Below the pieces are notes generated by a model, which had not been told where the DNA came from, did no database searches, and worked only from the letters and a program-made list of their open reading frames with translations. From positions 1-64,000 of the forward strand of contig NZ_LGKP01000030.1 of assembly GCF_001306135.1 (NCBI RefSeq): a stretch of DNA of 64,000 nucleotides. The letters are read 5' to 3'. The position numbers and the translations under genes were made by a program. The stretch comes from Herpetosiphon geysericola (GTDB taxonomy: Bacteria; Chloroflexota; Chloroflexia; Chloroflexales; Herpetosiphonaceae). Below, one piece after another: positions 1 through 8,243 of this stretch. Positions within the stretch are counted from its first letter, which is position 1; every line of letters begins with the position of its first letter.

Positions 1-127
1 TCGCTACACGATTTGAGAAACTGGCGCTCAACTATCTCGGATTCGTCCATCTGGCCATGATTCAACGCGTGGTTCGGCTCCTTGCCCCATCCACACCAGT
101 ATCCTGAATTATCAGACAGAGCCTAAA
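1..127 (+). mobile_element. 3' end of an IS5-family insertion sequence with the transposase C-terminus
   Basis: An open frame enters from the left edge and stops at 105-107. Its last residues contain RFEKLALNYLGFVHLAMIQR, which resembles the C-terminus of IS5-group DDE transposases from memory; the catalytic core lies outside the window. After the stop, the sequence around 110-127 (on the minus strand GGCTCTGTCTGATAATT) looks like an IS5-type terminal inverted repeat, and the reading frame of a restriction-endonuclease-like gene on the other strand breaks at the same place. The other end of the element is not visible, so size and target duplication cannot be given. Confidence 0.6.
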
Positions 128-343
128 TCGTTGATAGCACTTACATTGTCCTACTTCGATTCCTGGGATGGTTCGTCGGCTCAAAATATCGATACCATAT
201 TGTTTTTCACCACGAATACCGTATACCACAGGAAGACGAATGTTTGGCTCATAGTACATAAGATCGCGGCAGAGCTTTTGAAAACGATATTCGTCAAGCT
301 CATAAAACGGAGGTTCGTCACCAGCATTGATCCGTGAGCGCAT
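127..343 (-). pseudogene. Restriction-endonuclease-like protein, N-terminal fragment cut by an IS
   Basis: The start at 343 is preceded by GGGAGGA. About 70 residues follow that fit the N-terminal half of an Mrr/REase-like fold: a helix with FQKLCRDL, then GIDILSRR (candidate catalytic Asp) and VGQCKCYQ (candidate Gln-x-Lys). After that the frame runs into the terminal sequence of the IS and becomes meaningless. The rest of the protein, probably an NTPase or sensor part in full-length relatives, is absent from the window. This is best read as a defence or genome-surveillance gene inactivated by transposition. The family assignment rests on motif spacing only. Confidence 0.5.
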
Positions 344-550
344 GATTCCTCCCGCTATCAAACAAATGTTTCAATCAGATCTGTATTTCATTATAAAGAC
401 TCTTTTTGTGCCTGACAACTCCATGGAGAGAAAGCAGGCAATGAATAGTACATAATCCAAATCGACGATACAATGGCGATGCTGAGCCATAAAAATATAA
501 TTACAGAATTGTATTTCGTCAATAAAATAAGTGATATAGGGCATATAGAT

Positions 551-1702
551 TTATCTTTGCAGAATCCGAATAATTTCGCTCAGCAAGACATCTAACTCGC
601 GCGCAGAATCTACCTGAACACGCGTCGGCAACACCTCGGATGCCCGAATATGGGTATGCAAATGGCTATCCGCAATCTTACGGACGGAATTATTGAGAAT
701 GCCCATCGAATCCTTGAACGACCGTGACCCTGGATAGTTATTCACGACCTCATTAAAGGTTTTGCAGGCAAAGATTGGCGGCACATGATCAATGATGGCC
801 CGCGTTAGCATGGCAGCGGCAAACAAGGCCCGTTGATCCATACACAGCACCAATTCCTCTAACAGCCGAATCAATTTGCGCAGATCAAAGGCAGGATTAT
901 CCGCTGCGATGGCTCGTAGGTCTGTTAGGCGTTGCGGGTCAACCACATCAATTGGCAACGGTGCTTGGGGCAGATCGGCAGTGACCGAGGCTAGCAAGCG
1001 TTCCATCGTTTTTCCATCGGCAGCCCCCACGAAATTACCATGGATGAGGCGCTGGCACACTGTTGTGATAATCGACAATTCGCGATCCGGCGCATACAAG
1101 CGGATACCATCAATCCAACTCCAGATACGGGTAACTTTTTGACTATTTGCGAGTCCGCGTCGTGGTGGGTAGACGCACCACGCGGGATCAGCCCCGGCAT
1201 CAGTAAATAGCCCATCCACGATAAAAAGACTGTGTTTTCGGCCCATGAAGGGCTTCCCAAGGCAATCAATGAGTTCTTTGGGAACAAGGGACGGTCCATC
1301 CATGATCCGCTTGCGGGCCGTAGCAACGATGCTGATTTGCTCATCCATATAGCGAGAATAGGTACTATACGGATGCTGCCAGCGGTACATCCGGGCAAAT
1401 TGTTTGTCCTTTGGCAGCGATTCGGCAGCACGCTCATCGGCGTAGTGGGCGAGATAGTGCTGTAAGCGCGGCTTCAGCGGTTCGCCTGTATAGGCAAATT
1501 CAAAGTGACCGCGCTCATGGTCATTGAGCAGCACCGCCGTTTGGAGAAACCAGGCTTGATACGCATCAATGCGCTGCTGCGCCTCCGCTGGGGTGAGTGG
1601 CTGCGCGGATTGCAGGTGTTGGAGATACGATTTTACTTCAAGGCCACGCGCATAGGCAGCTTGAAGGGCTTTAAAGAGGGAACGTCGTTCTTCAGCATCC
1701 AT
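551..1702 (-). CDS. Hypothetical protein, 383 aa
   Basis: I do not recognise a named family. The ATG at 1702 is preferred over the TTG at 1717 because AAGGAA lies 7 bases upstream of it. The protein is soluble and helix-rich. The last 100 residues (MLTRAIIDHVPPIF, then a SFKDSMGILNN segment and IADSHLHTHIR) resemble a C-terminal domain that I have seen in uncharacterised proteins near defence and RM genes, but I cannot name it. It stands alone on the minus strand between an IS-interrupted REase gene and the XRE/ImmA operon, which suggests a defence-type neighbourhood without proving it. Confidence 0.7.
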   Translation of the reverse strand: MDAEERRSLFKALQAAYARGLEVKSYLQHLQSAQPLTPAEAQQRIDAYQAWFLQTAVLLNDHERGHFEFAYTGEPLKPRLQHYLAHYADERAAESLPKDKQFARMYRWQHPYSTYSRYMDEQISIVATARKRIMDGPSLVPKELIDCLGKPFMGRKHSLFIVDGLFTDAGADPAWCVYPPRRGLANSQKVTRIWSWIDGIRLYAPDRELSIITTVCQRLIHGNFVGAADGKTMERLLASVTADLPQAPLPIDVVDPQRLTDLRAIAADNPAFDLRKLIRLLEELVLCMDQRALFAAAMLTRAIIDHVPPIFACKTFNEVVNNYPGSRSFKDSMGILNNSVRKIADSHLHTHIRASEVLPTRVQVDSARELDVLLSEIIRILQR

Positions 1703-1790
1703 AGCAGATTCCTTCAATCACAAGTGTCTCTATTTGGTATTAGTGAGCGCAATCAGTAGCAACGTCCGACGAAATCCCATGAGCCAATCA

Positions 1791-2369
1791 TTATACGTAG
1801 TTAAACAACCATAGTAGTCCTATTGTGATACCAAAACCATACACCCATCCGCCGAGAACCTGCATAGGAGTATGATGCTTTACAGGGATACGAACAATAC
1901 CGGATAGTAATGCTAAGATGAAAAAGATAATCATATGTGGAATAGAGACAACAAGAAATAATGCTGAGCACCCCATAGCCACGGCTGCATGAAAACTAAT
2001 CTTCCAAAACCACGTAATAAGGGCAATGATGATTCCCCCAATTAAGGCGATAGCCATACCATCAGTCATCATCGCCGGAACTCCAATACTCCGATAGAAC
2101 AAAAAGGAGATGAGTAGCCCTACGAGCAGAAGTATTAGTGTTACTCGTCGCTGCTCTTTAATCACCAGATGATAGGAGGCGAAAACCCCTCGTTTCGTTT
2201 GAATAAAAATATAGAACAATCCTGGTAACAACCCAAGCAATAAAATCCCTATGTCAATAAGAACAGCTATAAAGGAGTGGCGAACGAGAGCGCTATACGT
2301 GGCCACGGTTGCCAGCATCAGAACGGCTGGATGCAAAATATACGATGCGATGGTTGCAAACTTGGTCAT
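1791..2369 (-). CDS. PAP2-like membrane phosphatase-related protein
   Basis: This 192-residue protein has five or six hydrophobic segments and two motifs of the PAP2 (type 2 phosphatidic acid phosphatase) superfamily: a KISFHAA segment near residue 130 in place of SGH, and RIPVKHHTPMQVLGGW near residues 160-175, which fits the third motif with its conserved His. PAP2 enzymes hydrolyse lipid or prenyl phosphates at the membrane. The Arg of the first motif is not clear, so activity is uncertain. It is the last gene of a minus-strand operon and its start overlaps the stop of the upstream gene by ATGA, so its translation is probably coupled. Confidence 0.7.
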   Translation of the reverse strand: MTKFATIASYILHPAVLMLATVATYSALVRHSFIAVLIDIGILLLGLLPGLFYIFIQTKRGVFASYHLVIKEQRRVTLILLLVGLLISFLFYRSIGVPAMMTDGMAIALIGGIIIALITWFWKISFHAAVAMGCSALFLVVSIPHMIIFFILALLSGIVRIPVKHHTPMQVLGGWVYGFGITIGLLWLFNYV

Positions 2370-3454
2370 AATCTCCCTTTATTCATCTGCTGCAAACGAA
2401 AGAAGTGTTTTGCAACATTCAAGTAGTATTCATCTTCGTTATCAGGAACCTGAATAACTTTATGTGGACCTGGTTGATTGAATTTTGTAGAAGAATCCGA
2501 CCCTAATGATTCCACAAATGCTTGAGCCTCTTCAAAAGGGTTGAGTTTAGCAATATGAAAATGACTTAATATATTGTCGCGAATATCACTTATTTCATAG
2601 ATAATCCGATACTCGGAAAGATCAGGATTGGGTAAGTATGCCCTTACAACTTCATTTATTTTCTGATGAAAATCTCTCAAAATCTTCTGATTTTCGAGAG
2701 ATTGGTTTGATCTAATTTTTACAATTGGATATGCTAGTACCTTAAATATTATCTCGTGGCCGCCGGTTCCTGTAATAATGAGCAAAACAAAAATAGTTCT
2801 TACAAGGCTATAGATGTTATTTATATCATCCCGATAGATATCTGTGAAAAGGTATGAGATATTAATATTGATAATAACAATCAACATTGCTATCATTCCA
2901 AATTTGAAACCATATATGGTCATATACCTACGAACTTTATAAGCAAGGATAGGTATTTTTCGATTCTTTATATCGCCTTCATCAATTTCTACAACCATTC
3001 CCATAATAACAAAAGATAATCCATAGTGAATTGTGTAGGATAAATAATATGTCAAGTCTCGATGGAAATAGTCATTATCGAGGAACGACCCAAAATTAGT
3101 ATCCTTACGGGTATAATCTAAAAAAACCACAATTAATGATAGCCCTGTATAAAGAAGATAGTATTTATTTTGCCAAAAGTGATAATACTTTTGGTTGCCA
3201 TGTACAGTATCTGCAACAATATAGGCAAATAATAAACCTTGTTGAACCAAGAAGATACCTAGTGCATGAAATATAAAGTTAACTGGCTGGATAGCTGCCG
3301 ATAAAACTGCAATAGTTAAGCATAAGGTTGATATGGCAACTCTCCTCGCAACATGACTATCAACATGATGTCGAGATTTAAGAACTGTTTTCCAAACTAA
3401 AATTGCAGCGATAGTTACTGCAACTGTTATGTTTCTACCTAGTGTTATATTCAT
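2366..3454 (-). CDS. MAB_1171c/DUF6545-like polytopic membrane protein
   Basis: The protein has 362 residues. The first 230 contain about seven hydrophobic segments with charged loops, and the last 120 are soluble and helical. This layout and its place after an ImmA/IrrE peptidase match the so-called MAB_1171c family putative transporters, known mainly from Actinobacteria; the match is from memory of architecture. Its function is unknown in the family. The start overlaps the ImmA/IrrE stop by ATGA and its stop overlaps the PAP2-like start in the same way, so the products are probably made in fixed ratio. Codon use is AT-richer than in the conjugation region, consistent with separate transfer. 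Confidence 0.6.
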   Translation of the reverse strand: MNITLGRNITVAVTIAAILVWKTVLKSRHHVDSHVARRVAISTLCLTIAVLSAAIQPVNFIFHALGIFLVQQGLLFAYIVADTVHGNQKYYHFWQNKYYLLYTGLSLIVVFLDYTRKDTNFGSFLDNDYFHRDLTYYLSYTIHYGLSFVIMGMVVEIDEGDIKNRKIPILAYKVRRYMTIYGFKFGMIAMLIVIININISYLFTDIYRDDINNIYSLVRTIFVLLIITGTGGHEIIFKVLAYPIVKIRSNQSLENQKILRDFHQKINEVVRAYLPNPDLSEYRIIYEISDIRDNILSHFHIAKLNPFEEAQAFVESLGSDSSTKFNQPGPHKVIQVPDNEDEYYLNVAKHFFRLQQMNKGRL

Positions 3455-3969
3455 TTTTGATATTCTCGTTTAATCGAATCTCTCACTATAGTTGGTAAAG
3501 AAGCTAAGTACTCACACTGCCGTATTTTAATATCTAAAACGGTCGCCAGTGATTCTGCTTCTAATTCAAGGGGAGATGCATAGGTATCAGTATTAATATG
3601 ATCATAAAGAATATTTATTGGTATCTGCTTAGCTATATCATTCCAGAGGAAATTTTCAGTCTTTATGTGGTTTAGGAGAATATGTGATAACTCATGAAGT
3701 AAGGTCATTGTTTTTCTCTTATTGTTAATATCCTCTCGTATTACGATATAGTAAACATCGGTAAGTGAGATGACTAACCCTGTCCTACCTACATCCATTG
3801 AGCTGTAATCTACGATTACAGGTTTTTGAAGTTCTACGTAATCAATAATATTACTAATTGATAGACTATCCCCAAATAAATTGAGTAGATTATTGTATAC
3901 CCTGTGACATGGTAATGGGAGACTCTTAGCCAGTCGCTCAACATTAACCATGTTATCCGAACCTGTCAT
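3451..3969 (-). CDS. ImmA/IrrE-type zinc metallopeptidase
   Basis: The 172-residue protein carries LLHELSHILLNH near residue 88-99, the HExxH zinc-binding helix of the ImmA/IrrE (M78) family. These peptidases usually cleave a partner XRE-family repressor, as ImmA does with ImmR of ICEBs1, and thereby switch on a mobile element or stress genes. The gene immediately upstream encodes an XRE regulator and overlaps it by ATGA, which is the expected partner arrangement. A third zinc ligand Glu could be in LELEAESLATV near residue 140. Cleavage of the neighbour is inferred, not shown. Confidence 0.82.
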   Translation of the reverse strand: MTGSDNMVNVERLAKSLPLPCHRVYNNLLNLFGDSLSISNIIDYVELQKPVIVDYSSMDVGRTGLVISLTDVYYIVIREDINNKRKTMTLLHELSHILLNHIKTENFLWNDIAKQIPINILYDHINTDTYASPLELEAESLATVLDIKIRQCEYLASLPTIVRDSIKREYQK

Positions 3970-4310
3970 TTTTTCTTGCCCCGAATAATATCAATAATAG
4001 CTTGAACGCTACTACTTTCATTCTCATTTAATCCTATTGATCGGAGTGCAACAGAAACTTGCGTATCTGGATCAAGCATGTCGTTATTAGGATTAATCTC
4101 TGGAAAAAAGTAGTTGATTGGGACATTGAAAAACCTTGCTAAACCAAGCAAAGTATCACGTCCAGGGTTAGTGATAATACCCCGTCTTAATTTTCCGAGA
4201 TAGGATGCATCACATCCTATTGTTCGTGCAACATCCTGATTTGAGTATTCATTTCCATCAGATTTAGGATGGTCACGAAATAAATCATTAATAAGTTCTG
4301 AAAAATCCAT
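3966..4310 (-). CDS. XRE-family helix-turn-helix regulator
   Basis: This protein has 114 residues. Residues 22-65 (SNQDVARTIGCDASYLGKLR then LLGLARFFNVPINYFF) form a lambda-repressor-like HTH and the following FFP turn typical of XRE repressors. It is the first gene of the four-gene minus-strand operon and has CGGAG 8 bases before the ATG. The two 12-bp repeats at 4363-4396 lie in its promoter region and are the likely operator. The downstream ImmA/IrrE peptidase is the probable anti-repressor. The likely role is to keep the operon silent until a damage or phage signal. Confidence 0.85.
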   Translation of the reverse strand: MDFSELINDLFRDHPKSDGNEYSNQDVARTIGCDASYLGKLRRGIITNPGRDTLLGLARFFNVPINYFFPEINPNNDMLDPDTQVSVALRSIGLNENESSSVQAIIDIIRGKKK

Positions 4311-4362
4311 ACAGTCGGCTCCGAGGCTGGATTAAAATCTTGACTGATTTGGCGACGAGGAT

Positions 4363-4396
4363 TATAATCTAGTAGGCAACAGACTATAATCTAGTA
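4363..4396. promoter_or_regulatory. Two direct operator-like repeats TATAATCTAGTA, 22 bp apart
   Basis: TATAATCTAGTA occurs at 4363-4374 and again at 4385-4396. The spacing of 22 bp is about two helical turns, so both copies face the same side of the DNA. They lie 55-90 bp upstream of the XRE gene start and overlap its probable promoter. Autoregulation by the XRE protein is inferred from position. Confidence 0.5.
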
Positions 4397-4990
4397 TATT
4401 GTAGGTTGCTTATAATGTAGAAAGCCGCCGAGTTCCTTAGGCTAAGCGGCCTCCATCCACCGATGTCAGGGTTGCACCTTAACAATCGATGCCTTAATTG
4501 TACCCGATCACTCAGAACTCTTCAATGCCCTGACCATCATGGCGTGCAGTGTCACGTTGAAGATCGTTCTGTTTATATGCCTTAACTGATGATAAGCTTG
4601 GAGTCGGTGACAATTTAAAGTTTGGGAAACCAGACAATAGGGAATAGTAGAAGCAGGTAGTGGCTATTCCAAGGAGGATTGTGCTTGCATGATCGCTGTT
4701 CACTGTAGTACACTGATGTGGTATAGTGTGTACTAGCTTTTTATCTAGAGGAGGGTCATTCGACCTTCAACGTGATACCACCATAACACTACCGTTGTGT
4801 TTCCCAATAGCTAGCGGGGATAAAGAAAAAACTAGCTAAAAAAGAAAGAACGCGTTCTCGCCGCCAAGCTGTTCGCGTTCCTCTTGATATCTGTACTCCC
4901 AGCTATGGGAGCTGTTTTGCTACCACCGAGTATACACAGTCTCTTGATCTGTGTCAAGTCTCCGGTTGTGGCAGGGAGCGTTATACCCCT
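4397..4990. other. Noncoding stretch with several inverted repeats before the initiator-like gene
   Basis: I see no convincing gene here. Notable structures are TAGCTAG at 4808-4814 paired with CTAGCTA at 4832-4838, the perfect palindrome GAACGCGTTC at 4848-4857, and hairpins CTCCC-N6-GGGAG and CTTGA-N6-TCAAG between about 4897 and 4957. This density of short palindromes directly upstream of a replication-initiator-like gene is what an origin or initiator-autoregulation region would look like. No clear iterons are visible, so an origin is only a suggestion. Confidence 0.35.
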
Positions 4991-6625
4991 ATGCCATCCA
5001 CCCATCCTTCTGGTGGGGCCACCGCCATGCGCACGCCGCCGTGGTTGGCTGCCCCGGATTCTGACTATCTCTGGGTTCCGACCCAGCTGCTCGCCACCCT
5101 GTATGATTCACCCACCGCCATTGGACTCTTTACGCTGATTGTGCGGCGCTGGCTCGCCAGTGACACCGCTACGGTCGCCATGAGCGATCAGGATATTCAG
5201 CGCTACGATCCTGCCCTCTGCCGTGGGTCGATTCGCGCCGCCATCAAGCGTCTGGTTGACGGCGGCTGGATTCAGGTGACGCGGCACGCCGGACGCAAAA
5301 CCCAGTATTGCCCTGCATGGGGCCGATCAACGAATGCCCGTCTCTGGTCGAAAACGCAGCCGCAGCTCAATCGGCGGCGGGTGCGCACGGTGCGGCTTGA
5401 TCGCAAATTGCTCGACGACTATATGGGGCGCTTGATTCCGCATGCCAAAGCCCCGGCACTGATTGAACGCTATGGGATGCGTGCCCACCTCACCTTGGCC
5501 GATGTGGGAACCTATCTGTTGATGCAGCACACCAGCCATGCGGTCAGCGCAACCCCTGCCTTGGAGCAGCTCGATTTGTGTTTCCAGTCGGAAGCCTTGG
5601 CGGTACCGACCACTGAGGAAACGCTGGCCAAAATGGAGCTAAGCGAGCAGGGTGCACGCCGCGTTGGCATCGTGAAACCGCCCGTGCAACCCCGTCCCGC
5701 GCACACCGATCCGCGTCCGGCACTTTTTTTTGTGCCTGGGGAATTGGCTAGGCAGTTGGCTAGGCAGTTGGCTAGGCCAGCGGCCCAAGCGGAGCGTGGT
5801 TTTAGCGCAGCCCAACGGGGCAAAACGGCGGTTGTGAAAAAAGGATCGTTGGTCACAGGGATTAAAGGCAATAAAGCGAAAAAGAATCCCCCTACCCCCT
5901 TGAATACAACCGAACAAGTGCAAAAGAAAACACTCTGTGGTGGAGAGTTATCTTTTAGAGAAAATGGAGAGCGATTAATGCGTGAAAATAACGAAGGGGA
6001 TGCAACCAATCACCGTCCAAATCAGCCGCGCCGCCGCCGAAGCATTATGTCAATTCCAGAAACACCGAGCGCTGAGCGCCTGCGCGCATTGAATGTTCGG
6101 CCCCAAACGTGCGCTGAATTGGCCGATCTACCGCTGGACCTCATCAATGCCTGTATTGCCGATGGCCAAGCGCGGCCAGCGGTCCGTGATTTGGCCGCAT
6201 GGACGGTCTCGATGGCCCGTGATGCGCGGGATTTTGGCTGGCAGGTTGCGCTGGATAAGCGGGGCGTGCGCCCCACGGACGACTTCTGGGCTGATCCCGA
6301 CGCGGCGATTGCCAAGCTCAACGCGCGGCTTGGTCGTGCCGAGGAGGTCGTAGCGGATGCGCCTAAATTGGCAGCTGAGGAAACCCCATCCACCCCACCA
6401 CCGCCAGGTGGTGGCGATCAGCAGGAGTCTACGGCGACCGATTGCCCCGATTGGATAGCGCCCGCAGCGTGGCAAACGTTGTCGCCTGCCCTGCGGGATG
6501 TCTTGGAGCGTTCGCACTTGCAGGGACGGCAGGTCGTAGCCTATGATAGTGGGCGACAGCGCATGCTGGCCGATTACGAGGCGCAGATCGAGCGCTTGGT
6601 GATAGCCGCACTGCTGCGGCGTTGA
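4991..6625 (+). CDS. Replication-initiator-like winged-helix protein
   Basis: The 544-residue protein starts with a region that looks like two winged helices: LLATLYDSPTAIGLFTLIVR, then SIRAAIKRLVDGGWIQVTRH (recognition helix and wing) at about residues 75-98. This resembles the DNA-binding half of plasmid initiators and phage-type replication proteins. The middle is low complexity and basic and includes a triplicated RQLA element. The C-terminal third is acidic and helical. It is the first gene of a long plus-strand run that contains ssb and the transfer genes. ATG 4991 has a weak GGGAG 12 bases upstream; ATG 5027 (MRTPPW) is a reasonable alternative. A replication role is inferred from context and fold. 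Confidence 0.5.
   Translation: MPSTHPSGGATAMRTPPWLAAPDSDYLWVPTQLLATLYDSPTAIGLFTLIVRRWLASDTATVAMSDQDIQRYDPALCRGSIRAAIKRLVDGGWIQVTRHAGRKTQYCPAWGRSTNARLWSKTQPQLNRRRVRTVRLDRKLLDDYMGRLIPHAKAPALIERYGMRAHLTLADVGTYLLMQHTSHAVSATPALEQLDLCFQSEALAVPTTEETLAKMELSEQGARRVGIVKPPVQPRPAHTDPRPALFFVPGELARQLARQLARPAAQAERGFSAAQRGKTAVVKKGSLVTGIKGNKAKKNPPTPLNTTEQVQKKTLCGGELSFRENGERLMRENNEGDATNHRPNQPRRRRSIMSIPETPSAERLRALNVRPQTCAELADLPLDLINACIADGQARPAVRDLAAWTVSMARDARDFGWQVALDKRGVRPTDDFWADPDAAIAKLNARLGRAEEVVADAPKLAAEETPSTPPPPGGGDQQESTATDCPDWIAPAAWQTLSPALRDVLERSHLQGRQVVAYDSGRQRMLADYEAQIERLVIAALLRR
5744..5779 (+). repeat. 12-bp tandem repeat, three copies, inside the initiator-like gene
   Basis: TTGGCTAGGCAG is present at 5744-5755 and 5756-5767, with a third copy differing in its last two bases at 5768-5779. 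It stays in frame and encodes repeated RQLA in the low-complexity linker. Copy number could vary by slippage without breaking the protein. Confidence 0.85.
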
Positions 6626-6642
6626 TAGACGGAGGATCGGCG

Positions 6643-7152
6643 ATGCGACGACGGTTGTGGGTGCTTGGCGTACTGCTTGTGGTGAGTGGGTTTATCGTGG
6701 TTGCTGGCCGTGACACGGCGCGGTTGTTCGGGTTGTGGTGGGGGCCGTGTTATACCATCCCTGAGTTGGAGCGGTTTCCCGAAACGCGCTTTCGCCTGCC
6801 TGATGCGACCGTCAAGGAGTCGCGCACGATTGAGGACGTATACAGCCAACGCTATCCGTGGTATGACTCTCTGGATTGGGTGATCGAAAGTCCCCAGGAT
6901 TCGTCCACGATCATCCACGCCTATACCGCGTATTTGGCAGCGCAGGGGTGGCAGATGGCGGTTAATAATCCACCGTTGCAAATCTCATGGAGGAAAGACC
7001 GTCTTCGGATGGAGCTTTCAATGCTGTCGCCGGATCAGGTGCGACCACAGTTGCGTCCAGCAGAAGGCAGTGCTGCGACCCTCTATCTCGTTCAGTTTAT
7101 GGAATCCGACACCGGCTCGTGTTCGGTAGTTCCGCCTGCCCCGGTGGAGTAA
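6643..7152 (+). CDS. Hypothetical membrane-anchored protein, 169 aa
   Basis: ATG 6643 is chosen because GGAGGA lies 6 bases upstream. Residues 3-24 form a single N-terminal membrane anchor or uncleaved signal. The rest is a soluble domain rich in Trp and Tyr with no family I can name; two Cys residues (in GPCYTIP and TGSCSVV) could form a disulfide outside the cytoplasm. It follows the initiator-like gene by 17 bp and probably shares its transcript. Confidence 0.65.
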   Translation: MRRRLWVLGVLLVVSGFIVVAGRDTARLFGLWWGPCYTIPELERFPETRFRLPDATVKESRTIEDVYSQRYPWYDSLDWVIESPQDSSTIIHAYTAYLAAQGWQMAVNNPPLQISWRKDRLRMELSMLSPDQVRPQLRPAEGSAATLYLVQFMESDTGSCSVVPPAPVE

Positions 7153-7183
7153 GCATGGCGGTCTTGTCCTTTTGGGGAATCCT

Positions 7184-7363
7184 ATGCGCCTTCGCTCGCT
7201 CATTCGCGGGGTCTACACGGTGCTTGCCGTGATGGTTGCCGTTGCGCTGCTGTCCGGTCGCAACGACCCCGCAACAAATCTGTTGTTGAGCCTTGCCGCG
7301 ATGCTGATCATTGGCTTGGTCAGCTGGTGGGCGTGGCTTGGGGAACGCCATCGCTCCGAGTAA
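7184..7363 (+). CDS. Small membrane protein with a paralogue 0.8 kb downstream
   Basis: The 59-residue product has two hydrophobic segments (TVLAVMVAVALL and NLLLSLAAMLIIGLVSWW) and ends in a charged GERHRSE tail. ATG 7184 is used because the longer frame has no ribosome-binding site. Its last 42 codons are repeated almost unchanged in the gene at 8025-8159. The function is unknown. Confidence 0.55.
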   Translation: MRLRSLIRGVYTVLAVMVAVALLSGRNDPATNLLLSLAAMLIIGLVSWWAWLGERHRSE

Positions 7364-7421
7364 GCCTGGCTGATTGCGCAGCAGACCATGGTCTTTTTTG
7401 TCCGCAGAAATAATCGGAGGA

Positions 7422-7664
7422 ATGATGACCAACCGATGGGAAATCCTGATTTGCACGGCTCCTGTCGGCAGTGCTGCGGCGATAGCCACGAGCCTGGAGC
7501 AGGGTCATGGTATCATCCAAACTCCGGTGACTGGTCAAGGCGAGTACCGTGTCCATGGGGAGCCTCCTCGGCCTTGGTGCGTGGTACTTCCACGCCTACC
7601 GCAGATTGACTTCCCACGGGACGTGCACGCCAACGCCATGCAGGAGCAGCCATGGAGATCATGA
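7422..7664 (+). CDS. Hypothetical small protein, 80 aa
   Basis: ATG 7422 or 7425 follows CGGAGG closely. The sequence WEILICTAPVGSAAAIATSLEQGHGII suggests a small alpha/beta fold. I do not recognise it. It overlaps the next gene by 13 bp, as expected inside an operon. Confidence 0.5.
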   Translation: MMTNRWEILICTAPVGSAAAIATSLEQGHGIIQTPVTGQGEYRVHGEPPRPWCVVLPRLPQIDFPRDVHANAMQEQPWRS

Positions 7665-8014
7665 CACCTCAGCAACGCACCATTTGGATTGAATCGATCA
7701 CTATCGCCAACTGGATGTCGCAAGCGCTTGAAGGATCCCCCGAGGGACTCTCACGCCTGATCCGCAGGCAGCTTCAGCATCCGAAGCATGCAGCACTCCT
7801 GATTTGTGATCCCGGCGGAGACGTGTTGCCACCGTATAAATGCACGGCGATCTTGAAATCCACGTCCTTGACGGCAGCAGGTTTTTATTCGTGGGTTGAG
7901 GTGTGTTGGTTTGTTGCCAATCTCGATCTCCCCATCCCTATCATGGTTGCGACCCTTGTCGAGCGCCTTGTCTGGGAGGATGTGGCGCAGGATCGATCGT
8001 TCGACGATCTCTAG
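7652..8014 (+). CDS. Hypothetical protein, 120 aa
   Basis: The product is a soluble mixed alpha/beta protein without a motif I can assign. It overlaps the preceding small gene by 13 bp and is followed after 10 bp by the short paralogue of the two-segment membrane protein. It belongs to the accessory cluster between the initiator-like gene and ssb. Confidence 0.5.
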   Translation: MEIMTPQQRTIWIESITIANWMSQALEGSPEGLSRLIRRQLQHPKHAALLICDPGGDVLPPYKCTAILKSTSLTAAGFYSWVEVCWFVANLDLPIPIMVATLVERLVWEDVAQDRSFDDL

Positions 8015-8024
8015 ACGGGAGCTG

Positions 8025-8159
8025 ATGCTGGTGGCGCTGGTGCTGCTGTCCGGTCGGAATGATCCCGCAACCAATCTGCTCTTGAGCCTCGCCGCGATGC
8101 TGATCATTGCCTTGGTCAGCTGGTGGGCGTGGCTTGGGGAACGCCATCGCTCAGAATAA
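8025..8159 (+). CDS. Truncated paralogue of the small membrane protein at 7184
   Basis: The 44-residue product starts at an ATG preceded by CGGGAG and shares the LLSGRNDPATNLLL part, the long hydrophobic segment and the GERHRSE tail with the 59-residue protein upstream. It lacks the first hydrophobic segment. The nucleotide identity shows a recent segmental duplication. Having its own start signal suggests that it is expressed and is not just debris. Confidence 0.5.
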   Translation: MLVALVLLSGRNDPATNLLLSLAAMLIIALVSWWAWLGERHRSE

Positions 8160-8167
8160 GCCTGGCT
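8042..8167 (+). repeat. 126-bp direct duplication (first copy 7246-7371)
   Basis: Positions 7246-7371 and 8042-8167 align over 126 bp without gaps, including the stop codon and the bases GCCTGGCT after it. Differences are mostly at third codon positions, so both copies have been under protein-level selection since duplication. Confidence 0.85.
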
Positions 8168-8243
8168 AATTCCTGAATCCCTCGTGCTGCCTGCGTCCTG
8201 CAGGAGCCTTTTTTCTTGTGTCTTTTTGCATACTGAATCTGTT

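Noticed and set aside
4512-4703. 63-codon minus-strand frame between the XRE gene and the initiator-like gene
   Set aside because: No ribosome-binding site and an improbable protein composition. It was treated as intergenic.
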